From Vibrio sp. Of7-15 (lineage in GTDB: Bacteria > Pseudomonadota > Gammaproteobacteria > Enterobacterales > Vibrionaceae): a DNA stretch of 64,000 nt. The DNA lies in assembly GCF_022347565.1 (NCBI RefSeq), contig NZ_JAKRGH010000016.1:62001-126000 (forward strand), written 5' to 3'. The position numbers and the translations under genes were made by a program. Below the pieces are notes generated by a model that saw only the letters and a program-made list of their open reading frames with translations, had not been told where the DNA came from and searched no databases. Shown piece after piece: positions 48,420-57,981 of the stretch; the first letter of the stretch is position 1; every line of letters starts with the position of its first letter.

Positions 48420-51194
48420 GTGAAGGGTTTGTTGTTTGTTCGATCCATTATTTCCCGCTTAATTTTGATTTTGATCTTAGCATTGATCCCATCGTTGATT
48501 GTGATGTCACTGAATACATGGAGAGAATTCTCGGAGCAGAAAGAGCAGGTGAGATCTCAAGCGGCTTTATACGCTCAGTTATTGGCATTGCAGCAACAAA
48601 AGTACGTTACCTTGACAGAATCTTTTCTGTTGGGCATTGCTAAGCTCCCTGCGATTAAAAAGCCTTCCCGTCTTATTTGCAGTGATACTGTGGCCAGTCT
48701 TCTAAAAACAAATCCTATTTTTGTGAATGTTGGAATTCCATTGGCGAATGGTGATCTATTGTGTAATGCCTTACCTCTACCTACCAATCGCAAAATTAAC
48801 GTATCGGATCGTCGTTACTTTCGGAACACCATAGATAATGAAGAGTTCTCTATGGGGGAGTTTCAGTTAGACAGAGCTGCGGGTGTCTCGTCTATTAACT
48901 TCTCTGTACCCGTGTATAACGACAATAAAGAGGTGATTGCTGCTGCGGTTGCGGTTGTGTCATTAGATTGGTGGAGCAAACAATTGGCGGAGTTTGAACT
49001 GCCCAAGCAGGCCGTGGCTTTTATTTTAGATGCAAATGGCCGAGTCGTTGCCTCACATTATGGCTCTTTAGTTTCGACTACTATGCAAAAAATGTCTTTG
49101 ATTCTGGGGGATTTCTCTTTTGATGAAGAAGGCGTTATCGAAGTGATCTCTAGCGATAATGTTAAGCGTTTAGTTGCTCATCAGCCCTTATTTGGAAGTG
49201 ATTCAAGTTATGAGGCACAAGTGATTATCGCTTTGCCTGTGGAACATGCGTATTCAGGTGCTTATCAATCATTAAAAACAAGCATGTTCATTGTTTTACT
49301 GAGTTCAGCCATGCTCAGTATGATTTTGTATATCGGACTGAAAGCAACCATCTTAACCCCAATTTACTCATTGCTTGATACAACGAAAAAATTTGTGGCC
49401 GCCAAATTAAAACCAACGATTCAGAAAGCCAATATGGACGAGTTATCGGTTCTGGCGGATCACTTTAAACAAGTGATTTTAGAGCAAAGGAAAACAGAGC
49501 ACGCATTACGTAAGAAAGAGGCGAGCTTAGAACAAGCGTATCTTCGGATAAATAACTTATTGGATAATGCGCCATTAGGGGTTATTGAGTGGGATCCGAA
49601 ACTGTCAGTATGCCGCTGGTCTCAAGCTTGTGAGCAAGTGTTTCTATTGTCATCTGATAGGGTGATGTCTAAATCGATAGATGCTTTCCCAGAGCCGCTA
49701 AAGAAAGAGCTGGAATGTGTTCTTAATGCCTTGCTTGTGGTTCAGTCAGGTAAACCTTATCAGCACACTTTATTAAGTCACCATAAAACCTTAGAGGAAG
49801 AGCAGACACTGAGTTGGCGTTTTTCATCCATCTGTGATGCTAACGGCGATATAACGGCTATTTTGAGCTTATTTGAAAATGTGACAGAGCAAATTCGATA
49901 TCAAGAGGAGCTTGAATACCAAGCTTGTTATGACACATTAACTCAGTTGCCAAACCGTTACCTGTTATTGAAAACGTTGAATGATGTTCTGGTGTCTGAC
50001 CATCAGCCTGTTGCTGCTTTGTTGATCGCACTAAATGACTTTAAGATGTTGAATGATAATTTTGGCCATGAACTTGGTGATAGTTTATTGGTGACTGTTG
50101 CTGACAGGCTAAGCCATCAAGTAAAAGAGTCCGAGTTATTGAGCCGCTGGGGAGGGGATGAGTTCTTTTATGTTTTCCCATATAAGTCTCATGAACAAGT
50201 ACAAAAAAAAGCGGAAGCTATCTTAGAGTTAATTTCAGATCCCATAAAGGTTGGGGACATGAATCACTCTATGCAAGCGTGTGTTGGTATTGCTATCAGT
50301 TCTGATTGTGAAGGAGATGTGGAGTACTTAATCAAACAGGCTGACTTATCTGTTTTTCATACTAAACGTAATAAACAGCTAAAAATTAGCTTCTTTCAGT
50401 CAGACATGGAGACGTTGGGAAGAGAACGTTTTGCATTAGAATCTGAATTACGCCATGCGCTCACACAAGAGCAATTACTTTTACATTATCAGCCAATTAT
50501 AAACCTTCATTCAGGTAAATATGAGCTTGTTGAGGCGCTAATCCGTTGGCAACACCCAACTCGTGGTTTAGTCCCACCGATGGAGTTTATTGCACTAGCT
50601 GAAGAAACAGGGCTAATTATTGATATTGGTCGCTGGGTTATATTGGAAGCTTTGAAACAGTTAGCCGAGTGGCAACAAGAAGGCGGTATAGGCATTAAAG
50701 AAGTCGCAGTTAATGTTTCTCCGATTCAGCTCAAAGATGCTCATTTGGTAGCCTTGGTACAATCTGGGCTTGAAAAATACGGTTTACCTCCAGACTGTCT
50801 AACGCTAGAGATCACAGAGTCAGTTTTGTTGGATGGGGGAGAAGTGGTGTTTTCTCGTATTGAACAATACCGTCGTCTTGGTATTAAAATCGCGTTGGAT
50901 GATTTTGGTACTGGTTACTCTAGCCTCAGTTATTTATCTCGTATTGAACTGGATAAAATAAAAATAGACCGTTCGTTTGTTAATGCCATTGGTTCAAGTA
51001 AAGATGAAGCGCTGATTAATGCCATTATGACTATGGCACACAGCATGAATTTACCTGTGGTTGCTGAAGGTATTGAAGACAAAGGGCAGCTGAATTTTTT
51101 AACTGGACATGATTGTGAATACGGGCAAGGGTATTACTTTAGTCGCCCCTTGGATGCAAAAGCGTTAGGTTTCTTTATTGAAAACGCAAAGTAA
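48420..51194 (+). CDS. Cache-PAS-GGDEF-EAL cyclic-di-GMP protein
   Basis: A 924-residue membrane signalling protein. Domains in order: transmembrane helix (about 8-29); extracytoplasmic Cache sensor (about 35-285, with SDRRYFRNT and FSVPVYNDNKEVI); second helix (about 289-312); a HAMP-like linker; PAS (about 378-495, NNLLDNAPLGVIEWDP); GGDEF (about 500-660) with intact GGDEF (SRWGGDEFFYVF); EAL (about 675-915) with intact VEALIRWQHP, DDFGTGYSSL and KIDRSFV. Both active sites look complete, so it could make or break c-di-GMP. The start is uncertain: GTG 48420, or a TTG three to four codons later behind AGGTGAAGGG. Confidence 0.9.
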   Translation: MKGLLFVRSIISRLILILILALIPSLIVMSLNTWREFSEQKEQVRSQAALYAQLLALQQQKYVTLTESFLLGIAKLPAIKKPSRLICSDTVASLLKTNPIFVNVGIPLANGDLLCNALPLPTNRKINVSDRRYFRNTIDNEEFSMGEFQLDRAAGVSSINFSVPVYNDNKEVIAAAVAVVSLDWWSKQLAEFELPKQAVAFILDANGRVVASHYGSLVSTTMQKMSLILGDFSFDEEGVIEVISSDNVKRLVAHQPLFGSDSSYEAQVIIALPVEHAYSGAYQSLKTSMFIVLLSSAMLSMILYIGLKATILTPIYSLLDTTKKFVAAKLKPTIQKANMDELSVLADHFKQVILEQRKTEHALRKKEASLEQAYLRINNLLDNAPLGVIEWDPKLSVCRWSQACEQVFLLSSDRVMSKSIDAFPEPLKKELECVLNALLVVQSGKPYQHTLLSHHKTLEEEQTLSWRFSSICDANGDITAILSLFENVTEQIRYQEELEYQACYDTLTQLPNRYLLLKTLNDVLVSDHQPVAALLIALNDFKMLNDNFGHELGDSLLVTVADRLSHQVKESELLSRWGGDEFFYVFPYKSHEQVQKKAEAILELISDPIKVGDMNHSMQACVGIAISSDCEGDVEYLIKQADLSVFHTKRNKQLKISFFQSDMETLGRERFALESELRHALTQEQLLLHYQPIINLHSGKYELVEALIRWQHPTRGLVPPMEFIALAEETGLIIDIGRWVILEALKQLAEWQQEGGIGIKEVAVNVSPIQLKDAHLVALVQSGLEKYGLPPDCLTLEITESVLLDGGEVVFSRIEQYRRLGIKIALDDFGTGYSSLSYLSRIELDKIKIDRSFVNAIGSSKDEALINAIMTMAHSMNLPVVAEGIEDKGQLNFLTGHDCEYGQGYYFSRPLDAKALGFFIENAK

Positions 51195-51445
51195 AATAAC
51201 CATTGTATAATTATGTTATTTATCAATGTTGACTTTATTTACGCTCTTCATAAAGTGTGATCTGCTCTGTTTTTCCGAAAATAAAAGTTAATCTAGCTCG
51301 TATTTTTGACTCTCTAGTTCACCCCTTTAGTTCCATATTGGTATGTTAGGCTCATATTTACTTTCTGTGGTGTGATTGATATTTTCTAGCTCAATCCCCA
51401 TAGCTTTTATATAAGCATGGGTCATGATCATTGAAGGTAAATGTA

Positions 51446-51910
51446 GTGCAGTACTCTTTAGAAGCATACGATAAACATGGTTTTTTGAAGCCGCCTATTT
51501 GGCTTTGGCTCGGTTGGTTTTTTTTGGCTCGGGCATGGGTGGTTTTTGTTATGGCAGGCGCGAGCCGCAATCAAGGATCTGATTTGCTTACGATGTTTTA
51601 TCCCGACCATGATCGTTTTTATTTAGGGTTACTGCTGGGTTTGCCTGCTATCTTGTTAATGTGGTTATTTGGAATTAGAAAAAATAACAATCAAATAGCT
51701 GAACATGTATGGCGATATGGGCGTTTATTTACCATTTTGGTGGTTTTAATTGATTTAGTGATGGTAGTTGAACAGATTATTGTAAGCCGGGGTCAATTCC
51801 ACTGGGTTAATGCAATTGTTCTGTTATTACTGAGTTGGTTGCTTCTTTTCTTATATAAAAGCCGACGAGTAAAAGACTGCTTTACCACTGAGTCTGTAGG
51901 AGAGAGTTAA
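51446..51910 (+). CDS. yfeZ: DUF2919 family membrane protein, YfeZ-like
   Basis: A 154-residue inner-membrane protein with four hydrophobic segments (about 18-38, 61-80, 93-112, 122-140). The opening MQYSLEAYDKHGFLKPP and the PDHDRFYLGLLLGLPA block fit DUF2919. I chose GTG 51446, with GAAGG 7 bases upstream; TTG 51431 is the longest frame. E. coli yfeZ lies close to yfeX (DyP peroxidase), and here the DyP gene is 2.6 kb away, which supports the call. The next gene begins directly after its stop (TAAATG). Confidence 0.78.
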   Translation: MQYSLEAYDKHGFLKPPIWLWLGWFFLARAWVVFVMAGASRNQGSDLLTMFYPDHDRFYLGLLLGLPAILLMWLFGIRKNNNQIAEHVWRYGRLFTILVVLIDLVMVVEQIIVSRGQFHWVNAIVLLLLSWLLLFLYKSRRVKDCFTTESVGES

Positions 51911-52300
51911 ATGGCAGATTGGGGAAGAGGACTGGTTTTATTCAGTGCATTGCTAAGCCCTTTAGCGATGGCTGATTGGCAGTTAGATATTAATTTTGAA
52001 CTGTTACGCAATAATGCGATGACAAGTGCAAATAGCTCTGTGTCGTTAGTGCCGGGTGAAGACACCGTGATTTTTGATTCGAATAACGATGGTGCTGAGC
52101 TAGTTGGGCGGGCAGAGCTACTGGAATTTGATGCAGAGAAAATAAAAGTAGCTATACGGGTTGAAGAACATAACCCTAATGGTGTTATTCGAACTTTAAT
52201 TTCACCAGTGGTGATGGCAGGGTTAAATCAACCAGCTTCTTTTGAGGTTGAAGACTCTGAACAATCTATGAAATTGTCAGTAGAAGTTATTTCAGTGTAA
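51911..52300 (+). CDS. Small secreted protein, unknown function
   Basis: I do not recognise this 129-residue protein. It has a signal peptide (about 1-21, cleavage after LSPLAMA), then DWQLDINFELLRNNAM and a beta-rich domain ending FEVEDSEQSMKLSVEVISV. The end resembles the short beta-sandwich or secretin-like domains seen in periplasmic proteins, but this is only an impression. There is no cysteine in the mature part. It is adjacent to the DUF2919 gene (stop and start touch), so the two are co-expressed. Confidence 0.72.
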   Translation: MADWGRGLVLFSALLSPLAMADWQLDINFELLRNNAMTSANSSVSLVPGEDTVIFDSNNDGAELVGRAELLEFDAEKIKVAIRVEEHNPNGVIRTLISPVVMAGLNQPASFEVEDSEQSMKLSVEVISV

Positions 52301-52324
52301 CGTATTTATTATGGTAATGCAGTT

Positions 52325-53911
52325 TTATAAAGAGAGTGGCTCTAGAGCGCTCTCTTTTCGTTTTTGATGGTACATGGCATGATCCGCTCGCATGAGTAGG
52401 GCGTCTGCGGAATCTCCTTTTTTAAAGTGACTTACTCCGATGCTTGCCCCGATATGAATACGTTTCTCTCCAATAATAAAAGTTGTTTGGCTGTGATGCT
52501 GTACATCTTTTATCAGATATTCCAGTTCCTCAGTGCTTTCTTCACGTAATAGAATGACAAACTCATCACCAGCTAAACGGGCAAAAAAGGCATGTTTAGG
52601 TAAGCTGCTGGAGATACGAAAACTAAATTGCTGTAAGACTTTATCACCAATATGGTGACCATATGTGTCATTAACAGACTTGAATTTATTGAGATCAATA
52701 AAGAGTATTGTGACGGATGAGGTTGCCTGATCTGTATTGATTGTTCTTTCAAGCTCTTCCATGAGTGCGTAGCGGTTGGAGATCCCCGTTAGCATGTCTT
52801 TTTTTGCTAATAAAATGGCTTTGTTTTCGGCTGTTTTACGACGTTTGATCTCCTTTTTGAGCTTTTGGTTAACTATGGTGATATAACCAATGATTGAGAA
52901 TAGTAAGAAAACGGCAGAACCAATGGGAAAGAACCAGCTTTTTATTTTTTCCCAATTGAGCTGGTGGTTCAGTGGGAAGATGAATTGATCGTCAATGTGT
53001 GTTTCTGGGATCAAACCAAATTCCGTTAGTTGATCTGCGATCGTCTGCCATCTGTGTTGGCTCATATGCCCAATATCCACCAATTTAGGCATGATGAAGT
53101 TAGATGCACTTGTTAACTCGAACCTAAGGTGTTCACGAGTCTTTCCTGTTTGGTAGTTCGCTTCTATCACATCTAAGGTTTCTTCTATATGTGTGAGGGC
53201 ATAGCGCCAACCGAGCAAGCTGGCATCAACAAATTTTTTGACCTTTTTGGGGTTGTTTTTGGCGTAGTCTGAATGCGTGAAGAGAATATCACTGTAAAAA
53301 TTAATGCCGACATCTTTAGGGTCAAAGATGCGTGGCTGTATAGCGTGCTCTTGTAACAAAAATGGCTCATTGGTTGAGTAGGCATTGTACACATCAACGT
53401 TATTATTGATGAGATCGCCAAGGTTAGCTGATGTGGGGAGTTGCTGTAATTCAGATGTTTCTAAGCCATGAAATTTGAGCAAGCTGACTAGTTCAGCATC
53501 TTCAATGCCTGAAAACATCATGACCTTACGTCCTTTTAACTCAGACACTGAGTTTATTTGGCCATCTTTTCGGGCTAATAAAACAGAAGGTGATTGTTGA
53601 TATACTGCGGCAAGGGTAGTTAATGGAAGGCCATGAGCATATGCGATGAGTATTTCGGTATTCCCGACACCGAATTGAGCTCGTCTTGATGATACTTCTC
53701 TTAGGGGGACTTTACCTGCTCCTCTGGCTGAAATAGTCACATTTAATCCAGCATCTGCGTAATACCCTTTTTCTTTTGCCATATAATAGCCTGCAAATTG
53801 CGCTTGGTGTAGCCAGCGTAGCTGAAGCGTAATATTTTCAGCAGGGGCGGCCAATGAGACCGTTGGTATAACGAAAGCAAGTAGTATTATTACGGCACTG
53901 AATTTACTCAT
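52325..53911 (-). CDS. Diguanylate cyclase fused to an NMT1/THI5-like binding domain
   Basis: A 528-residue membrane protein. A signal peptide (about 1-21) leads into a periplasmic substrate-binding domain of the NMT1/THI5/SsuA type (about 24-310, with QLRWLHQAQFAGYYMAKEKGYY and RKVMMFSGIEDAELVSLL). A transmembrane helix (about 328-350) and a coiled linker (QKLKKEIKRRKTAENKA) follow. The GGDEF domain (about 366-520) shows DMLTGISNRYAL, DLNKFKSVNDTYGHHIGD and RLAGDEFVILL. The active-site motif is AGDEF, a common active variant. The sensor half may bind a thiamine-precursor-like or sulfonate-like ligand and control c-di-GMP synthesis; the ligand is inferred. Confidence 0.9.
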   Translation of the reverse strand: MSKFSAVIILLAFVIPTVSLAAPAENITLQLRWLHQAQFAGYYMAKEKGYYADAGLNVTISARGAGKVPLREVSSRRAQFGVGNTEILIAYAHGLPLTTLAAVYQQSPSVLLARKDGQINSVSELKGRKVMMFSGIEDAELVSLLKFHGLETSELQQLPTSANLGDLINNNVDVYNAYSTNEPFLLQEHAIQPRIFDPKDVGINFYSDILFTHSDYAKNNPKKVKKFVDASLLGWRYALTHIEETLDVIEANYQTGKTREHLRFELTSASNFIMPKLVDIGHMSQHRWQTIADQLTEFGLIPETHIDDQFIFPLNHQLNWEKIKSWFFPIGSAVFLLFSIIGYITIVNQKLKKEIKRRKTAENKAILLAKKDMLTGISNRYALMEELERTINTDQATSSVTILFIDLNKFKSVNDTYGHHIGDKVLQQFSFRISSSLPKHAFFARLAGDEFVILLREESTEELEYLIKDVQHHSQTTFIIGEKRIHIGASIGVSHFKKGDSADALLMRADHAMYHQKRKESALEPLSL

Positions 53912-54087
53912 GATCTTTATTTACACCCTTTATAAAGATGACTAGATTTTGAGTAATTAGCTGGGAAATGTAAAGCATAACATTGTGGGTTTTATTTTAC
54001 TGATAATAATCAACACATATGTTACTCGCTTCCATTAATATAAGAATAAATAACTAATTTAATTAAAAATATTAGGAGTACAATGTA

Positions 54088-54993
54088 ATGTCGGGTTTAT
54101 CTCAGTCTGCTATTTTGCCTGAAGCAGGCCCTTTTGCTCTGTATGCTATTTTGAATGTTCAGAGTAATCAGGCGAATGTATTATCTCAGCTGCAAGAGCT
54201 GCAAAGTATTATTAGTGACATTAACCAAAGTCAAACGGACGCTCAATTATGTAGCTCTATTGCTTTCGGAAAGTCTTTTTGGGCGCAACTGCATCGTCCA
54301 AGTCCAAAAGAGTTAACGGAGTTTAGAGAATATGGTCATGATGACATAGTGGCTCCTGCAACGGGAGGAGATGTTCTATTACATTTTCACTCTTCTCGTC
54401 ATGATCTCAATTTTTATGCATTACGTAAGTTACTAGAACCAATTGCAGAAGACGTTGAGGTCATCGATGAAACTCATGGCTTTCGCTATTTAGATTCACG
54501 TGATATGACAGACTTCGTTGATGGTACGGAAAACCCGAAAGCGGCGGTAAGAGAAGAGGTCGCATTGATTCCAGAAGGGGAATTTGCGGGTGGCAGTTAT
54601 GTCATGGTGCAACGCTTTGTCCATAATTTACCAGCGTGGAATCGCTTGTCGGTGTCCGCACAGGAAAAAGTCATTGGCCGCACTAAGCCAGATTCTATCG
54701 AGTTAGAAGATGTGCCAGCGGCATCACACGTAGGACGAGTGGATCTTAAAGAAGAGGGTAAAGGTTTAAAGATTGTTCGTCATAGTTTGCCATATGGATC
54801 TGTAAGTGGTGAACATGGTTTACTGTTTATTGCTTACTGTAATACAGTACATAACTTTGATGCGATGCTAACAAGCATGTATGGTGAAGTTGATGGGAAA
54901 ACTGATCAGATGCTGCGTTTCACTAAAGCCGTATCGGGAGCGTATTTCTTTGCACCATCAGAGGCAATGTTGAAAGAGCTAAATTTATCCTAA
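54088..54993 (+). CDS. yfeX: DyP-type heme peroxidase, YfeX-like
   Basis: A 301-residue cytoplasmic dye-decolourising peroxidase. The GXXDG motif is in TDFVDGTENPK (about 146-156) with the catalytic Asp. The proximal heme His is likely in PAASHVGRVDL (about 211-221). GGSYVMVQRFVHNLPAWNRL (about 172-191) and GRTKPDSIELED match YfeX. There is no twin-arginine signal, unlike EfeB. AGGAG lies upstream of ATG 54088. It may handle heme or peroxides; E. coli YfeX has been tied to porphyrinogen oxidation. Confidence 0.93.
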   Translation: MSGLSQSAILPEAGPFALYAILNVQSNQANVLSQLQELQSIISDINQSQTDAQLCSSIAFGKSFWAQLHRPSPKELTEFREYGHDDIVAPATGGDVLLHFHSSRHDLNFYALRKLLEPIAEDVEVIDETHGFRYLDSRDMTDFVDGTENPKAAVREEVALIPEGEFAGGSYVMVQRFVHNLPAWNRLSVSAQEKVIGRTKPDSIELEDVPAASHVGRVDLKEEGKGLKIVRHSLPYGSVSGEHGLLFIAYCNTVHNFDAMLTSMYGEVDGKTDQMLRFTKAVSGAYFFAPSEAMLKELNLS

Positions 54994-55014
54994 ACGGCAT
55001 TTTAGAATAGATAT

Positions 55015-55046
55015 AAAAAAACGCTGCTTGAGGGCAGCGTTTTTTT
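55015..55046. terminator. Bidirectional terminator between yfeX and crr
   Basis: A perfect 13-bp stem (seven A plus CGCTGC-type core with its complement) around a 6-base loop; A and T flanks allow use from both sides. Confidence 0.93.
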
Positions 55047-55062
55047 GATTCAGGAAACTGAA

Positions 55063-55572
55063 TTATTTTGTGATACGTAGAACTGGAGATTCACCAACAG
55101 TTACAGCACCCGCAAGCTTGTTCAACTCTTTGATTTCATCCATGTTTGAAATAACAACAGGAGTTAGAGTTGATTTCGCTTTTTCTTCAAGAAGTGCTAG
55201 GTCGAACTCAATGATAGTGTCGCCAGCTTTAACATCTTGGCCTTCTTCTGCAATACGCTTGAAGCCTTCACCTTTAAGTTCAACAGTGTCGATGCCAAAG
55301 TGAACGAAAAGCTCAATACCATCTTCAGACTCAATAGAGAAAGCGTGGTTCGTTTCGAAGATCTTACCGATAGTACCGTTTACAGGCGCTACCATTTTGT
55401 TACCCGCTGGTTTAATAGCAATGCCGTCACCAACAATCTTTTCAGCGAATACAACATCTGGCACATCTTCAATGTTTACGATTTCACCAGATAGCGGTGC
55501 GATAATTTCGATAGCACCTGCATCAGCGTTGTCGTCAGATACTAGCTTCTTAAGTTTGTCAAACAGACCCAT
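55063..55572 (-). CDS. crr: PTS glucose-specific EIIA component
   Basis: EIIA-Glc takes phosphate from HPr, passes it to EIICB-Glc, and controls adenylate cyclase and inducer exclusion. The 169-residue length is standard. Both key histidines are present: H76 (ETNHAFSI) and the phosphorylated H91 ([11 protein letters not shown]). The blocks [17 protein letters not shown] and VAPVNGTIG are diagnostic. It is the last gene of ptsH-ptsI-crr, as in E. coli. Confidence 0.98.
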   Translation of the reverse strand: MGLFDKLKKLVSDDNADAGAIEIIAPLSGEIVNIEDVPDVVFAEKIVGDGIAIKPAGNKMVAPVNGTIGKIFETNHAFSIESEDGIELFVHFGIDTVELKGEGFKRIAEEGQDVKAGDTIIEFDLALLEEKAKSTLTPVVISNMDEIKELNKLAGAVTVGESPVLRITK

Positions 55573-55612
55573 GTCGTTGCTCCTAAGCGTTTGTAATTTA
55601 TCTGCAACTATA

Positions 55613-57340
55613 CTAGCAGATGGTTTTTTCTGCGATAAATTTTTCTACGTGAGCTTCAATTTCAGCCGCAGTAGGAAGTTGTAGAGCTTCGTCAGCCATT
55701 GCTTTAACATCAGCAAAGTTTGCATTACGAATCACTTTCTTAATACGTGGGATAGAGATACCGCTCATGCTGAACTCATCTAAGCCCATACCCAGTAGTA
55801 GTAATGTCGCACGGTCATCACCTGCTAGCTCACCACACATACCTGTCCACTTACCTTCTTTATGAGAAGCATCAATTACTTGCTTGATCACAGTTAAAAC
55901 TGCAGGTGATAGCGGGTTGTATAGGTGTGAGATTAGCTCATTACCACGGTCTACAGCTAGAGTGTACTGTGTTAAATCGTTAGTACCAATGCTGAAGAAA
56001 GATACTTCTTTTGCTAAATGGTGAGCAATCGCAGCTGCTGCTGGTGTCTCAACCATAACACCGATTTCAATCGCTTCGTCAAAAGCGTGCCCTTCAGCGC
56101 GAAGCTCTGCTTTTAATTCTTCGATTACTTTCTTAAGCTCACGAATCTCTTCCACAGAAATGATCATTGGGAACATGATGCGTAGCTTACCGTGTGCAGA
56201 AGCACGTAGGATAGCACGGATTTGATCGTTTAGAATTTCACGACGATCTAGGCAGATACGAACTGCACGCCAGCCCAAGAATGGGTTCATTTCTTTTGGA
56301 AGATCTAAATAAGGTAGATCTTTGTCGCCACCGATATCCATAGTACGGATGATCACTGACTCACCATGCATCGCTTCAGCAACTTCTTTATAAGCCGCGT
56401 ATTGTTCTTCTTCTGTAGGAAGAGAATCACGATCCATGAATAGGAATTCTGTGCGGTACAGGCCAACACCTTCACCACCGTTGCGATTAACACCATCGCA
56501 ATCTTTTGCAGTACCGATGTTACCACAAACTTCAACTTGCTTACCGTCTAGTGTAATAGCTGGTAAGTCTTTCAGTTTAGCTAATTCTTCTTTTTCCGCT
56601 AGGAACTCATCACGGATTTTTTTGAATTTAGCGAGCTCTGCTTCTTCTGGGTTAATTACAATCTTGTTGTTGATTGCATCAAGAATTAGCATGTCACCAT
56701 TTTTTACCTGCTGAGTAATATCGTTAGTACCAACGATTGCAGGCAGTTCTAGTGAGCGAGCCATGATAGACGTATGTGAAGTACGGCCACCAATATCACA
56801 TGCAAAACCAAGAACGTAATCTAGGTTGATTTGTGCAGTTTCTGAAGGTGTTAAGTCATTTGCAACTAGGATAACTTCTTCATTGATATCACTTAGAGAT
56901 ACAATGTTGATGCCTAGTGCGTTCTTAACAAAGCGGCTACCGATATCACGGATATCTGTAGCACGCTCTTTTAGATAATCATCATCTAATGATTCAAGTG
57001 CAGATGCTTGCTCTTCAATGATAGAGTGAATAGCAGCATCCGCTGACATCTTGTCATCTTTAATTAAGGCTAAAATTTCTTCTTCTAGTTCTTCATCTTC
57101 TAAAAGCATGATATGGCCTTCGAAGATTGCTTCCTTCTCTTCGCCAAACGTAATGCGAGCTTTTTCTTTAACGACTTCCAATTGCTCAGAAGATTTATTT
57201 CGAGCATCAAAGAAACGCTGAACTTCTGCGTCTACTTGGTCATCAGAAATTGGGTTTGTGTTTAGGACAATTTCATCTTCTTGAAGTAGGAGTGCTTTAC
57301 CAAAAGCAATACCTGGAGATGCTAGAATGCCTGAAATCAT
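55613..57340 (-). CDS. ptsI: PTS enzyme I
   Basis: Enzyme I moves phosphate from phosphoenolpyruvate to HPr. The protein is 575 residues, the E. coli length. The phosphorylated histidine is H189 ([15 protein letters not shown]). The PEP-binding barrel shows [14 protein letters not shown] (about 290-303), [10 protein letters not shown] and the catalytic-cysteine region GMCGELAGD near residue 500. It is 53 bases after ptsH and 40 before crr. Confidence 0.99.
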   Translation of the reverse strand: MISGILASPGIAFGKALLLQEDEIVLNTNPISDDQVDAEVQRFFDARNKSSEQLEVVKEKARITFGEEKEAIFEGHIMLLEDEELEEEILALIKDDKMSADAAIHSIIEEQASALESLDDDYLKERATDIRDIGSRFVKNALGINIVSLSDINEEVILVANDLTPSETAQINLDYVLGFACDIGGRTSHTSIMARSLELPAIVGTNDITQQVKNGDMLILDAINNKIVINPEEAELAKFKKIRDEFLAEKEELAKLKDLPAITLDGKQVEVCGNIGTAKDCDGVNRNGGEGVGLYRTEFLFMDRDSLPTEEEQYAAYKEVAEAMHGESVIIRTMDIGGDKDLPYLDLPKEMNPFLGWRAVRICLDRREILNDQIRAILRASAHGKLRIMFPMIISVEEIRELKKVIEELKAELRAEGHAFDEAIEIGVMVETPAAAAIAHHLAKEVSFFSIGTNDLTQYTLAVDRGNELISHLYNPLSPAVLTVIKQVIDASHKEGKWTGMCGELAGDDRATLLLLGMGLDEFSMSGISIPRIKKVIRNANFADVKAMADEALQLPTAAEIEAHVEKFIAEKTIC

Positions 57341-57393
57341 AGCTTTACCTTAAATTGATCAATAAATAATGAGGAATATAAAGAAAAGCTGGA

Positions 57394-57651
57394 TTAGTGC
57401 AGCTCGTCCATTAGTGCTACTAGGTGATCAACAGCTTGTTGAGCTTGCTCACCTTCAGCTGAGATAGTCACTGTAGTGCCTTTAGTTAGGCCTAGAGTTT
57501 GCAGTTTGAAAAGGCTAGTAGCGCTTGCGCTTTTGCCGTTAGAAGTTACAGTGATTTTTGCATCAAAACCTTTTGCTTCTTTAACAAACTGTGCAGCAGG
57601 ACGAGTGTGTAGGCCGTTTTCAGCAGTAATTTCAACTTGCTTCTGATACAT
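57394..57651 (-). CDS. ptsH: PTS phosphocarrier protein HPr
   Basis: HPr shuttles phosphate between enzyme I and the EIIA proteins. The protein is 85 residues. The active histidine is H15 ([10 protein letters not shown]) and S46 is conserved. It is the first gene of ptsH-ptsI-crr. The 5' region (57652-57916) carries the promoter. Confidence 0.99.
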   Translation of the reverse strand: MYQKQVEITAENGLHTRPAAQFVKEAKGFDAKITVTSNGKSASATSLFKLQTLGLTKGTTVTISAEGEQAQQAVDHLVALMDELH

Positions 57652-57916
57652 GTGATTTACCCCAATGATTAATTTTATTTGTATATTAATTTGCTGTTAC
57701 CTGATTAGAGCTTACCTTGGAATTTGTGATATCGCTAGAATATCGATGCCATGGTATAAATCTAAACAAATTACAGTCGAATTTATTTAAGTTAAGTCAA
57801 ACAAATGCGATAGATTTCATACTTGTTTGTATTTTACTTAACCATCCTAGCTTCTTTATTTTGATGCTAGAAATAAAACAATATGATTATTACTAAAGGT
57901 GGGGAGTGAAATCAAC
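57652..57916. other. ptsH promoter region
   Basis: A 265-base AT-rich stretch between the cysK terminator and ptsH. A TGTGA half-site (57725-57729) hints at CRP, but the other half is poor. I cannot place the -35 and -10 boxes with confidence. Confidence 0.5.
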
Positions 57917-57943
57917 AAAAAAGCCCCTAGACGGGGCTTTTTT
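57917..57943 (-). terminator. Terminator after cysK
   Basis: A perfect 11-bp stem (six A plus GCCCC with its complement) around the 5-base loop TAGAC, ending in a T-run on the minus strand. Confidence 0.93.
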
Positions 57944-57981
57944 AGTCAAAAAATTGATTTGAGCACAGATTTATGACGTTT

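Noticed and set aside
57725-57745. CRP site upstream of ptsH
   Set aside because: TGTGA is present, but the second half-site (TAGAA in place of TCACA) is too poor to call.
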